DNA of 64,000 nt from Thiorhodococcus drewsii AZ1 (GTDB lineage: Bacteria; Pseudomonadota; Gammaproteobacteria; Chromatiales; Chromatiaceae). This document shows positions 56,474 to 64,000 of the stretch, piece by piece. Location: positions 24,316 to 88,315 of the forward strand of contig NZ_AFWT01000021.1 of assembly GCF_000224065.1 (NCBI RefSeq), given 5' to 3'. The notes below the pieces were generated by a model. That model did not search any database and had not been told where the DNA came from. It saw only the letters and a program-made list of their open reading frames with translations. Numbering within the stretch: position 1 is the stretch's first letter; every line of letters starts with the position of its first letter. A program made the position numbers and the translations under genes.

Positions 56474-57547
56474 TCAGCCTTTCTGCAACAGATTGCGCAG
56501 ATCGGTGATCGCAGCATTGACCCGGGAGATATAGGAGGCGCTCACCAGCGAATGATTCGCCATTGGCCCGTATCCAGTGCCGTTGAGAATCAACGGACTC
56601 CAGATAGCGTTCTGGGTGTTTTTCAATTCGCGGATAATCTGTTCCAAGGAAACCTCGGCATTCTTGTCCTTGAGCACGGGATCGAAGTCGATCGCCATCG
56701 CTTGCAGCGAATGCAGCAGTGCCCAGGTGTAACCGCGCGCCTCGAAAAAGATGTCGTCGATCTTGGACCAAGACGTCTTGGTCTGCGTCTGGGCGGGAGC
56801 CGGCGTCGACTGACGGGCGCTTGGATCGCCGGCCAATGCGGTATCGAGATGGTCCTGGCCGACCGCAAAAGACAAACGCTGCGCGAGGCTGCCGAGGCGT
56901 TTTTCAACCACTTCGAGATAGGTGGTCAGATTGTCAGCGCGGGCAAAGAACTGGGCATGGACGGCTGCGGTATCGGAAAGGCCCTGGCTATACCGATAGA
57001 GGGCGTCGATGCCGGTGCGGTACTCCGACTCGGTGGAAGGCAGGATCCAGGAGTCCGATTGGTAGTTGGACTGGGGTTGTGCGATTTCTAGATTTTTGTC
57101 CTCGACCGACTGGGATTGGGCACGACTGAAGTCGTTGCGCAGCGCGTTGAGCAGATCGCGCCATGCGGTCAATGCACCGAATTCCCAGTTGGGAATGTTG
57201 TCCAGAAACACACTCGGAGGAGAGACGTCGTTGGTCAGATAACCGCCGGGCTTGTCGAGCAGGGTCTCTCCAATGCGGATGGCGGTCGCCGTGGTGGCAG
57301 TTCCTGTCACCAGCTTGCTTTCATCCTGATTCACCAGAGAGAGCGCCTGTTCACGCACGTCATACAGACCAGGCGAGCGCGACCAATAGATGCCCAGGAT
57401 AAGGACGACAATCAAATAGGTGACCAGAAACAGACCGGCGGTCCACCAAAGTCCCTTTTCTTTCCAGGTGCGAGGATCGTAATAGGTAACGACCTTCGCG
57501 GCCTTCTTGGCCAGCGTCTGTCTTTTCAATAATGCATCCGCATTCAT
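56474..57547 (-). CDS. DUF2333 family membrane-anchored protein
   Basis: A 357-residue protein of the DUF2333 family, function unknown. One N-terminal membrane helix (about residues 36-55, AGLFLVTYLIVVLILGIYWS) follows a basic cytoplasmic segment. The rest is a mostly helical periplasmic domain. Recognisable blocks are RIGETLLDKPGGYLTNDVSPP, then DNIPNWEFGALTAWRDLLNA and, near the end, IIRELKNTQNAIWSPLILNG. It is placed between two paralogous mini membrane proteins on the same strand upstream of ndvB, suggesting a shared envelope or osmotic-stress role. Confidence 0.85.
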   Translation of the reverse strand: MNADALLKRQTLAKKAAKVVTYYDPRTWKEKGLWWTAGLFLVTYLIVVLILGIYWSRSPGLYDVREQALSLVNQDESKLVTGTATTATAIRIGETLLDKPGGYLTNDVSPPSVFLDNIPNWEFGALTAWRDLLNALRNDFSRAQSQSVEDKNLEIAQPQSNYQSDSWILPSTESEYRTGIDALYRYSQGLSDTAAVHAQFFARADNLTTYLEVVEKRLGSLAQRLSFAVGQDHLDTALAGDPSARQSTPAPAQTQTKTSWSKIDDIFFEARGYTWALLHSLQAMAIDFDPVLKDKNAEVSLEQIIRELKNTQNAIWSPLILNGTGYGPMANHSLVSASYISRVNAAITDLRNLLQKG

Positions 57548-57601
57548 AATATTTTATTTATTCCTTCCGGAGGATGGCGCGATCTGTTCTGGTCCGACCT
57601 T

Positions 57602-57790
57602 CTAGCCAATCCGCATTCCCGATATCGGGGGAATCAGCCCAAAGACGGACAAGAGCCACAGAACCACGACAATCACGACGACCGCGTTCAAGATCTTCTT
57701 AATGGTGCGATCCATCGGGATGTAGTTATTGATCAACCAGAGGATCAATCCCACGACAACGAGCGTCATGACCAATGTAATCAGAGACAT
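57602..57790 (-). CDS. 62-residue membrane protein, paralogue of 56059-56235
   Basis: Mini membrane protein with helix 1 (LITLVMTLVVVGLILWLINN), loop YIPMDRTIKKIL, and helix 2 (NAVVVIVVVLWLLSVFGL), ending IPPISGMRIG. It shares the IPM-(N/D)-x-T-(V/I)-(R/K)-K signature and strand context with the protein at 56059-56235. GGAAG precedes the ATG. It is the most upstream member of the minus-strand run leading to ndvB. Confidence 0.8.
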   Translation of the reverse strand: MSLITLVMTLVVVGLILWLINNYIPMDRTIKKILNAVVVIVVVLWLLSVFGLIPPISGMRIG

Positions 57791-58089
57791 GGCAATTTTT
57801 CTTCCAAACGGTGCAAATAGTCGGTAAGCGCCACGATAGTCACCGCCACGACCGGCGTCTGTTCGCTAGCACACAAAGCAATGCGTTTCCGGGACAGGGT
57901 CCCGCCGCGCCTCGACCGGGCGCCTTGCGCAGCGGAAACCGAAAGAAGTCAAACGCGCGCTATGTTTGGCAGCGTACCGACCGAGCGGGCCGTTGAGCGT
58001 ATTGCTACCCATCACGGCCAACCCACTCACCCGTTCCAGCCTTGCGCCGTCTGTTCTTCGTCCATCACCGACCAAAGGAGAACGCGCGC
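57791..58089 (+). other. intergenic region between mini membrane gene and Crp/Fnr regulator
   Basis: About 300 bases carrying divergent control regions. No gene or RNA recognised. AAAGGAG at 58076-58082 is the ribosome site of the GTG at 58090. Confidence 0.4.
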
Positions 58090-58806
58090 GTGCAATCGGA
58101 CTCCGTGAAAACACCCGACCAGATCGAGAACCGGCTCCTGGCCGCCCTGCCCGACCAGGACCGGCGAGCGGTTCTGGCGAACTGCGAGTCCGTCGAGCTG
58201 CGGCGTGGCGAGGTAATCAACGAGCCGGGGGACCGGATCCGCGACGTCTATTTCCCCACCGACAGTTTCGTATCCCTGGTGGCCCCGCCCGCAGATCACA
58301 CCGGTCTGGAGGTGCGGCTCGTTGGTAATGAAGGCATGATCGGCACGCCCCTGATCCTGGGAGTCGAGTTCACCCAGATCCGCACCTTCGTCCAAGGACC
58401 AGGGCCGGCGTGGCGCCTGTCCAGTGAAGGATTTGGCGAAGCGATGCACCAGAGCAGCGTCCTACAGGCCAGGCTCCACCGCTATCTCGACGTCTTGATG
58501 AACCAGAGCATCCAGTTGCTCACCTGCACCCGCTTCCACAGGGTGGAGGCGCGCCTCGCCCGCTGGTTGTTGATGACCCAGGACCGGGCGCATTCCAATC
58601 ACTTCCATGTCACCCATGAGCTCCTAGCCCTCTTGCTGGGGGTACGTCGCGTGGGTGTGACCAAGGCGGCAAGCGCGCTGCAGGAGCGCCAGCTGATTCA
58701 GTACCGGCGCGGGGAAGTCACCGTGCTCGACCGTACCGGCCTACAAAGCGCCGCCTGCGGCTGTTATGGGGCGGCAGAGGCAATGTACGAGCAGGTCTTG
58801 GGTTGA
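58090..58806 (+). CDS. Crp/Fnr-like transcriptional regulator (copy 1)
   Basis: A 238-residue regulator. The N-terminal cNMP-binding-like domain (about 20-140; VYFPTDSFVSLVAPP, then VGNEGMIGTPLIL) lacks the Arg-Ser phosphate-binding signature of Crp and the N-terminal Cys set of Fnr, so its signal is unknown. The C-terminal winged helix (about 160-225) includes ELLALLLGVRRVGVTKAASA. A GTG start is chosen because AAAGGAG lies 8 bases upstream. A second copy of the same subfamily follows at 59141. Confidence 0.85.
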   Translation: MQSDSVKTPDQIENRLLAALPDQDRRAVLANCESVELRRGEVINEPGDRIRDVYFPTDSFVSLVAPPADHTGLEVRLVGNEGMIGTPLILGVEFTQIRTFVQGPGPAWRLSSEGFGEAMHQSSVLQARLHRYLDVLMNQSIQLLTCTRFHRVEARLARWLLMTQDRAHSNHFHVTHELLALLLGVRRVGVTKAASALQERQLIQYRRGEVTVLDRTGLQSAACGCYGAAEAMYEQVLG

Positions 58807-59140
58807 CGCGGGAAACCACCCTTCGAACCGGCGGCGCGGCGGCTGGTGTGCCCGAGGAGCGGTCGAGAGCAGCGGCGACTATTCGGCCAAAGCCGCGCGT
58901 CCTGCGCCTGGCTGCGCTCTACGGCGCCAATACCCACGGCAAGACCAAACGGTTACGCCCCCTGTGATTCGCACGCTTCCGAAAGAGGCGATTGCGGTGA
59001 ATTGACGCTCGGGATGCGCGCCCAGGGTCGAACAGTCTCAATCTGTCCGCCAGCGGACAAAAACCGCCTTGACACCCTGATGCCGTCAGCCGTGAAATCC
59101 ATGCGGTCCGATCTTGGACGGTCAATCCAAAAGGTGGCGC
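58807..59140 (+). other. intergenic region between the two Crp/Fnr genes
   Basis: 334 bases with no supported gene. No hairpin or palindromic Crp-type operator was recognised by eye. AAGGTGG just before 59141 is the ribosome site of the second regulator. Confidence 0.4.
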
Positions 59141-59896
59141 ATGCCCAACATGCCCAATCTACCGCCTCCGAACCCACAGCAAAACCGTCTACTCGACGCC
59201 CTGCCCGAGGATGATTACGCACACCTGAGTACGGAACTGGAGCTGGTCACGCTGCCACTCGGCATGGTCCTCTACGAGCCTGGCGTGGAATTGAACCATG
59301 TCTATTTCCCCACCAACGCCATCGTCTCCCTGCTGTACGTCATGGAGAACGGCGCCTCCGCCGAAATCGCCGTGGTCGGCAACGAGGGCATCGTCGGCAT
59401 CGCCCTCTTCATGGGCGGCGGCACGGTGCCGAATCGGGCCGTGGTGCAGAGCGCGGGCCACGCCTATCGTCTGAAGGGACGGGTGCTCAAGCTGGAGTTC
59501 GCCCGCCTCGGGGGGCCTCGCCAGGGGGCGTTGCAGCCGCTGTTGCTGCGCTACACCATGGCCCTGCTGACCCAGATGGCGCAGACCGCCGTCTGCAATC
59601 GCCACCATACGGTGGACCAGCAGCTCTGCCGCTGGCTGCTGCTCAGTCTCGATCGATTGCCGTCGAACGAGTTGCACATGACCCAGGAACTGATCGCCAA
59701 CATGCTGGGCGTACGGCGCGAGGGCGTGACCGAGGCCGCCGGGCGGTTGCAGGCGGCGGGGTTGATCCGCTATAGCCGGGGGCACATCACTGTGCTGGAT
59801 CGACCGGGCCTGGAGAAGCGGGTATGCGAATGCTACAAGGTGGTCAGGAAAGAGTTCGAGCGCCTGCTGCCTGACGTCGTGCATCCGAAAAAATAG
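59141..59896 (+). CDS. Crp/Fnr-like transcriptional regulator (copy 2)
   Basis: A 251-residue paralogue of the preceding regulator. It shares the pattern VYFPTNAIVSLLYVMENGAS and VGNEGIVGIALFMGGG, then HHTVDQQLCRWLLLSLDRLP and helix-turn-helix ELIANMLGVRREGVTEAAGR. It ends with the subfamily signature CECYKVVRKEFERLLPD, which copy 1 retains only in part (CGCYGAAEAMYEQVLG). No classical cAMP-binding residues are seen. ATG 59141 is chosen over a start 27 bases upstream because of AAGGTGG. Confidence 0.88.
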   Translation: MPNMPNLPPPNPQQNRLLDALPEDDYAHLSTELELVTLPLGMVLYEPGVELNHVYFPTNAIVSLLYVMENGASAEIAVVGNEGIVGIALFMGGGTVPNRAVVQSAGHAYRLKGRVLKLEFARLGGPRQGALQPLLLRYTMALLTQMAQTAVCNRHHTVDQQLCRWLLLSLDRLPSNELHMTQELIANMLGVRREGVTEAAGRLQAAGLIRYSRGHITVLDRPGLEKRVCECYKVVRKEFERLLPDVVHPKK

Positions 59897-60199
59897 GTAC
59901 ACCCCACACGGAATCGTCGGGGCAGCGCTCACGGCAGAGGGGACGCAATCACCAGCCGGCCACGCACAGGCAATCGCGCAACGATCAGCCCCCAGGTCGC
60001 GACCAACGGAACGACCAGCATCGAGCCCCATCCAGAGGGCACCGATCCCCACCGCATCACGCCAAGAATGAGCGACACGCCCCGCGGCTACCATAGGGTT
60101 CAAACAGGCTCGGATTTCGTACTGATCGCGATCGCCAGCGGCATCATCGCGGAGATTGCGCTGAGCCGGTGACCCGCCCCACAGATCGAGCGCCCGCGC
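59897..60199. other. gene-poor stretch before the ABC exporter operon
   Basis: About 300 bases. A 34-codon plus-strand frame from ATG 60064 encodes a hydrophobic C-terminus (DFVLIAIASGIIAEIALSR) and a 42-codon minus-strand frame (60057 to 59932) encodes a hydrophobic segment (LVVPLVATWGLIVARLP). Neither has a ribosome site or recognised family; they may be relics or chance. Confidence 0.3.
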
Positions 60200-60889
60200 C
60201 TAAACCGCGCGCCAATCGGCGTCGATCCGGCCGTCGACGATCCCAATACGCCGATCGGCGGCAGCGGCAAAGGACGCATCGTGGGTCACCGCGACCACCG
60301 TCTTGCCCATCTCGTGCGCCAGATCCTTGAGGATCTGACGGACCGTGCCGCCCGATGCCGAATCCAGATTGCCGGTCGGTTCGTCGGCGAGGAGGATCAG
60401 CGGGTCATTGGCCAGAGCACGGGCGATGGCGACGCGCTGGCGCTGCCCGCCGGAGAGTTGGTGCGGGTACTTGGCGCTCTGCTCGACGACGCCCAGCCGA
60501 TCCAGCAGCGTAAGCCCCCGCGCGCGAGCATCGGAGGCATCGAGCCGCCCGAGGCGGCGGATCGGTAGGGTCACGTTGTCGAGTACCGAGAACTCGGCGA
60601 GCAGGAAATGGAACTGGAACACGAACCCGAGCTTCTCCAGTCGGCGGTTCGCCAGGTCGTCTTCGCCATAGCCTGAGGTCTCCTCGCCGTCGAGCCACAC
60701 CCGCCCCGAGGTCGGGACATCGAGCAGCCCCAGCAGATAGAGCAGCGAGGACTTGCCCGACCCGGATGGACCCATGATGCAGATGAACTCGCCGTGCTCG
60801 ATGGCAAGACTGACATCCTTCACCAACGTGACCGGCACCTCGCCGGGCAGGATGCGAACCAGATGCTCCGCGCGCAGCACCGCGCTCAC
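60200..60889 (-). CDS. ABC exporter ATP-binding protein, LolD/MacB type
   Basis: A 229-residue ATPase energising the permease encoded upstream. Walker [17 protein letters not shown]-loop [14 protein letters not shown], signature [17 protein letters not shown], Walker [15 protein letters not shown] and switch His in VAVTHD. The FHLL-type sequence after the Q-loop and the size place it in the LolD/MacB/FtsE group. GTG 60889 overlaps the permease stop (GTGA). The same frame runs on upstream over the permease gene, but that part is antiparallel noise, not a fusion. Confidence 0.92.
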   Translation of the reverse strand: MSAVLRAEHLVRILPGEVPVTLVKDVSLAIEHGEFICIMGPSGSGKSSLLYLLGLLDVPTSGRVWLDGEETSGYGEDDLANRRLEKLGFVFQFHFLLAEFSVLDNVTLPIRRLGRLDASDARARGLTLLDRLGVVEQSAKYPHQLSGGQRQRVAIARALANDPLILLADEPTGNLDSASGGTVRQILKDLAHEMGKTVVAVTHDASFAAAADRRIGIVDGRIDADWRAV

Positions 60890-62130
60890 GCCGCACCTCG
60901 CAGAATCTCCACCGGATGCACCCGCCCCGCGCGGCGCGCCGGGAGATAGGCGGCGAGGATGCAGGACGCCATGGCGAAGGCCGTGGCCAAGGCGAATTGC
61001 TGCGCGCCCCACCAGATCGGCAGAAAGACCTGCTCCGAGACGCCCGGCGGCTTGATTTGAACCTGCGACAGGGCGTGCATGAGACCGGCTCCCAGGACCA
61101 GGCCGAAGAGGCTGCCGATCAAACCGATGACGACCCCTTCGAACAGGAAGATGAGCCGTATGTCGCGGGCGTGGAAGCCCATGGATTTGAGGATCGCGAT
61201 GTCGTGAGTCTTCTCCAGCACGATGGTCGAGAGGGTGTTGTAGATGCCGAATGAGGCCACGATCAGGATCGCCGACACCACGCTGTACATGATGATGTTG
61301 CGTACCACCAGCACGCTCAGGATGTCCTCCGACGCCTCGACCCAGGAGACCGATTTGTCGCCGATGGCGGCCTCGATGCGTTGGGCGACGGCACGCGCGG
61401 CATAGGCGTCGTCGAGCTGGATCAGGAAGCGATTGACCCGGTTGGGCCGCTCGAACATGACCTGCGCACGCTTGAGCAGGGTGAAGGTCTGGGTCTCGTC
61501 GACCGAGGCATTGCCGGTGCGAAAGAGGCCGACCACCTTCATGGCGCGACTGGCTCCGCTCGCGGCCACCACGGTCAGGTTGCGGCCGAGACCGAGGTTG
61601 AATTTCTCGGCCAGCCCGGTGCCGATGACGATCCCGTTCGGGTTGACGTCGAGCGCATCGAGCGAGCCCTCGACCATCTTGTCCTGAATGGTAGAGACGG
61701 TCTTCATGGTCTTCGGCACGATGCCCGAGAGGGTGACGCCCTCCTCCCGCCCGGCGAAGGTGAGCACGGCCGAGCCGATCAGCACCGGCGCGACCCGCAC
61801 GCCCGGAATGGCCTCGATCAGCGCGAGCTTCTTGCGGTAGCCGCGAATGCCACGCGTCTCGGTCTGTGGCTTGAGGCTGCGGATCCTGACGGCCCCGTCG
61901 GTCCAGCGTTGCTCGGCCGGCTGGGTCCGGGGGCGACGCACCTCGTCCGAAACGGTGATGTGCGGACTGTTGTCGACCAGACGCTTGATGAAGTCCTGTT
62001 CGGAGCCGCGCATCAGGGAGGACACCGCCAGGAAAAAGGCGACCCCGAGCACCACACCGATGAGCGAGACCAGCGTCTGGCGCCGACGCCCGGTGAGATG
62101 GGTGAGCGCGACCTGGAGCTGAATGCGCAT
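60886..62130 (-). CDS. ABC exporter permease, MacB/LolCE (FtsX) type
   Basis: A 414-residue inner-membrane permease. One helix near the N-terminus (TLVSLIGVVLGVAFFLAVSS), a periplasmic domain of about 240 residues, then three C-terminal helices (IIMYSVVSAILIVASFGIYN onward) with the FtsX-family loop EKTHDIAILKSMGFHARDI and the ending [21 protein letters not shown] overlap with the adaptor gene upstream and GTGA overlap with the ATPase gene downstream show a tight operon. The cargo is unknown; lipoprotein, peptide or drug export are all possible. Confidence 0.9.
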   Translation of the reverse strand: MRIQLQVALTHLTGRRRQTLVSLIGVVLGVAFFLAVSSLMRGSEQDFIKRLVDNSPHITVSDEVRRPRTQPAEQRWTDGAVRIRSLKPQTETRGIRGYRKKLALIEAIPGVRVAPVLIGSAVLTFAGREEGVTLSGIVPKTMKTVSTIQDKMVEGSLDALDVNPNGIVIGTGLAEKFNLGLGRNLTVVAASGASRAMKVVGLFRTGNASVDETQTFTLLKRAQVMFERPNRVNRFLIQLDDAYAARAVAQRIEAAIGDKSVSWVEASEDILSVLVVRNIIMYSVVSAILIVASFGIYNTLSTIVLEKTHDIAILKSMGFHARDIRLIFLFEGVVIGLIGSLFGLVLGAGLMHALSQVQIKPPGVSEQVFLPIWWGAQQFALATAFAMASCILAAYLPARRAGRVHPVEILRGAA

Positions 62131-63143
62131 CAGGGCTGGGATGCAGTGTCGGCTGAACGGATACGCACGGCGGCGCCGTCGCGAAGGGCTTCGGAGGGCG
62201 TGGCGACGACCAGGGCATCCGGCGGCAATCCATCGAGGATCTCGGTACGTAGCGCGCCGGCCACACCGATGCGCACCGGCTGGCGATGCAGCCGGCCGTC
62301 CGCCACCAGCCAGAGGACGTCGTTCTGGAGGGCGGTGGACGGTACCAGCAGGGCATCCTGTCGCTCGGTCAGGATCAGGTTGGCGTCGACCGTCATGCCG
62401 ATCCGCAGACCCGCCGGATCGGCGAGCCGGATGCGGACCCGAAAGGTGCGCGCGACCGGGTCGCCCTTGGGCGTGATCTGACTGACCTCGCCATCGAACA
62501 CCTGCTCCGGCAGTGCATCGGCATGCAAGACGACCGCCTGCCCGACGCGCACCTGAGGGATGTCCTCCTCGTCCACGTCGGCCGTGACCCGCAGCGGAGC
62601 GCAGCAGGAGAGATAGAACACCGCCTGCCCCGCCGGGATGAACTCACCGATCTCGCCGTCGCGGCGGATGATGAGACCATCGGCGGGTGCGGTGAGGGCC
62701 ATGAAACCGCGTTGCGCCTTGGCGCGTCTCAGCACCGCCTCGGCGGCCTCCAGGTCGGCGCGCGCCTGATCGACCTCGATGGTGGCCACGACCTTGCGCT
62801 GCACCAGTTCGCGCATGCGCTGGAGATTCAACCGCGCGAAACGCGCCCGCGCGTCCAGCTCCTGCACCGTATTGGTCAGATCCGTATCGTCGAGCCGTGC
62901 CAATGCCTGTCCCTTGACGACCTGATCGCCCTCGTCGGCATTGAGTTCGACCAGATTGCCCGCCGCCCGCGAGGCGATCGGCAGCATGACGCCGGGCTCC
63001 ACGCTGCCGGTTGCGTAGATCGCCTCGACGGCGGGGCCGCGCGTTGGCGCAACGACGGTGACGGCGACCGGGGCCTCACGCCACCAGAGCCAGCCGCCAC
63101 CGGCCAGCACGGCGATGACGAAGATCAACGTCCATTTGCGCAT
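62130..63143 (-). CDS. MacA/HlyD-family periplasmic adaptor
   Basis: A 337-residue membrane-fusion protein. An N-terminal anchor (WTLIFVIAVLAGGGWLWW) is followed by a lipoyl/barrel-sandwich domain (IYATGSVEPG, NADEGDQVVKGQALARLDDT), a coiled-coil hairpin (about 75-150) and a beta-barrel domain (VDEEDIPQVRVGQAVVLHAD). It would bridge the inner-membrane permease and an outer-membrane factor, which is not encoded here. ATG 63143 begins the hydrophobic anchor; upstream codons are unconserved. First gene of the three-gene exporter operon. Confidence 0.9.
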   Translation of the reverse strand: MRKWTLIFVIAVLAGGGWLWWREAPVAVTVVAPTRGPAVEAIYATGSVEPGVMLPIASRAAGNLVELNADEGDQVVKGQALARLDDTDLTNTVQELDARARFARLNLQRMRELVQRKVVATIEVDQARADLEAAEAVLRRAKAQRGFMALTAPADGLIIRRDGEIGEFIPAGQAVFYLSCCAPLRVTADVDEEDIPQVRVGQAVVLHADALPEQVFDGEVSQITPKGDPVARTFRVRIRLADPAGLRIGMTVDANLILTERQDALLVPSTALQNDVLWLVADGRLHRQPVRIGVAGALRTEILDGLPPDALVVATPSEALRDGAAVRIRSADTASQP

Positions 63144-63327
63144 GATTCGATGATTCAGATGGATCGGTGGTATTCCTGGCACGGGTGTGCCCTGTCATCG
63201 CCACCTTGAACCATTTGACGAAACACCGCCAGCGAGAAAGGTGCGCGAATAAACGCCACCGCGTCGACGGCACCGCGATGATGTGTCGCAGTCAGAACGC
63301 TTGCGGTTCTCGATCATCGCGCGCTGC

Positions 63328-63441
63328 TCATCGGTTCAGCTCCGGATTCGTCTTCTCTGCGTCGAACAGCGCCTTGATCCGGTTGATCTGGTCGTCGGTG
63401 AGATCGAGCCGGTTGGTCATCCGTTCCAGATCGCGTTCCAT
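63328..63441 (-). pseudogene. possible Spy/CpxP-like (LTxxQ) fragment
   Basis: A 37-codon frame whose product ends TNRLDLTDDQINRIKALFDA plus EKTNPELNR. The LDLTDDQ pattern matches the LTxxQ repeat of Spy/CpxP periplasmic chaperones. Just past its stop, another frame continues EQRAMIENRKR, which would extend such a repeat, suggesting a frameshifted remnant. No signal peptide is present. It diverges from the CPXCG gene. Confidence 0.35.
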
Positions 63442-63468
63442 GCGCGACGCTATCCTGAGGAAACACAA

Positions 63469-63657
63469 ATGCTTGAAGACGCGCGGGTTGAATGCCCCTA
63501 CTGCGGCGAAGACTTCGATACCCTGGTGGACAGTTCTGCAGGCAGCCAGCACTACATTGAGGACTGTCCAGTCTGCTGCCACCCCATTGAGTTTCAGGCT
63601 GAGGTCGACGGCGACGGCAACCTGATCGCTCTAGAGGTACAGCGTGATGATGACTGA
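63469..63657 (+). CDS. CPXCG-motif cysteine-rich protein
   Basis: A 62-residue protein of the CPXCG family. Two zinc-ribbon-like knuckles are visible: VECPYCGEDF near residue 10 and DCPVCCHPIEF near residue 37. The family is common in Gammaproteobacteria and has no proven function; zinc binding is likely. ATG 63469 is chosen because GAGG lies about 9 bases upstream. The frame is open to 63283 without conservation. Confidence 0.88.
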   Translation: MLEDARVECPYCGEDFDTLVDSSAGSQHYIEDCPVCCHPIEFQAEVDGDGNLIALEVQRDDD

Positions 63658-63892
63658 CGACTGGTGCCAGTCACGGCCATCGACGCGACCGACGTGGTGC
63701 TCTAGACGCACAGGAATCCGCCGGACCCTGGGCGCCGAGGAGCGGGCTATCCGCGTTCTGTAGGGACAGAGATTCACGCGTTTTTTCTCGAACTTCAGCA
63801 TATTCTTGAATGTCGCGACCTCAGTACAGTACATTTCAAATTAAGATTTTGATTATAATGGCATTGTCTTGAGACTCTGCCCCAACGTCACG

Positions 63893-64000
63893 ATGCCCGA
63901 AACCCGCACTGTCAGACTGCTCCGAACCCTGCTTGCCACACACCTGGACTGGCATGGCTCTCGTCTCGATTTTCTCGCCCGTTTCATCCTGGCCGTCCTG
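63893..64000 (+). mobile_element. IS4-family transposase gene, 5' part (runs off the window)
   Basis: From ATG 63893 the first 36 codons read MPETRTVRLLRTLLATHLDW, then HGSRLDFLARFILAVL, typical of the N-terminus of IS4-family transposases. The stretch 63780-63875 before it is AT-rich, unlike its neighbours, and probably lies inside the element. The terminal inverted repeat cannot be defined because the other end is outside the window. Confidence 0.7.

Noticed and set aside
60890..62356. An apparent long fusion extending the ABC ATPase upstream
   Set aside because: The added residues are Arg/Pro/Ala-rich and read out of frame through the permease gene; the GTGA overlap at 60886-60889 gives a normal ATPase start.

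Overview
The window looks like chromosomal DNA from a purple sulfur bacterium of the Chromatiaceae (Gammaproteobacteria). The argument combines several loci. There is a Gly/Tyr/Pro-rich exported protein of the sulfur-globule type. A peroxiredoxin-glutaredoxin fusion sits next to a glutathione-reductase relative with NADH-type residues, the glutathione-amide system known from Chromatium. nifEN is present, as are two tiny membrane proteins of a family I associate with this group. The DNA is visibly GC-rich, and ordinary gammaproteobacterial housekeeping blocks lie between these loci. Genus cannot be fixed from sequence reading alone.

Layout, left third. A DegQ-type periplasmic protease is followed by a His-rich exported protein and a PepSY / response regulator / PhoQ-like kinase operon. 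Next come galE (minus), a flagellin gene with a large foreign insert, and the minus-strand sdhCDAB-sdhE-ygfX operon with a recognisable sigma70 promoter. A minus-strand envelope block follows (tamA, tamB, lpxL-type acyltransferase, YbhN-like protein). Then come a small copper-chaperone-like protein, glucokinase, the sulfur globule protein with a strong terminator, and the glutathione-amide pair garB-garA.

Middle third. nifE-nifN stand apart from the structural nif genes. They are followed by a TonB receptor and a PchR-like AraC regulator that diverge over a good Fur box. Next are dusA, a sensor kinase that has lost its catalytic domain, a REC-PAS-GGDEF-EAL-REC protein, an EamA transporter, a phosphotransferase/ATPase fusion, a DUF2892 protein, rimO, a 45-residue Cys-cluster membrane peptide, fkpB-ispH, thiO and tRNA-Thr(CGU).

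Right third. Just after tRNA-Thr lies a decayed patch with an EAL-domain remnant and an aldo/keto-reductase remnant. It leads into a BON-MscS channel converging on a very large cyclic beta-1,2-glucan synthase gene (ndvB). Upstream of ndvB on the same strand are a coiled-coil protein, two paralogous mini membrane proteins and a DUF2333 protein. Then come two tandem Crp/Fnr-like regulators, a three-gene MacAB-like ABC exporter operon, a possible Spy-like remnant, a CPXCG protein, and the first 36 codons of an IS4-family transposase at the right edge.

Functional themes are envelope biogenesis and stress (DegQ, TamAB, LpxL, MscS, NdvB, ABC exporter), respiration (Sdh), thiol-based peroxide defence (Gar), nitrogenase cofactor assembly, iron uptake and sulfur storage. 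Names come from motif recognition and family knowledge; no database search was run.
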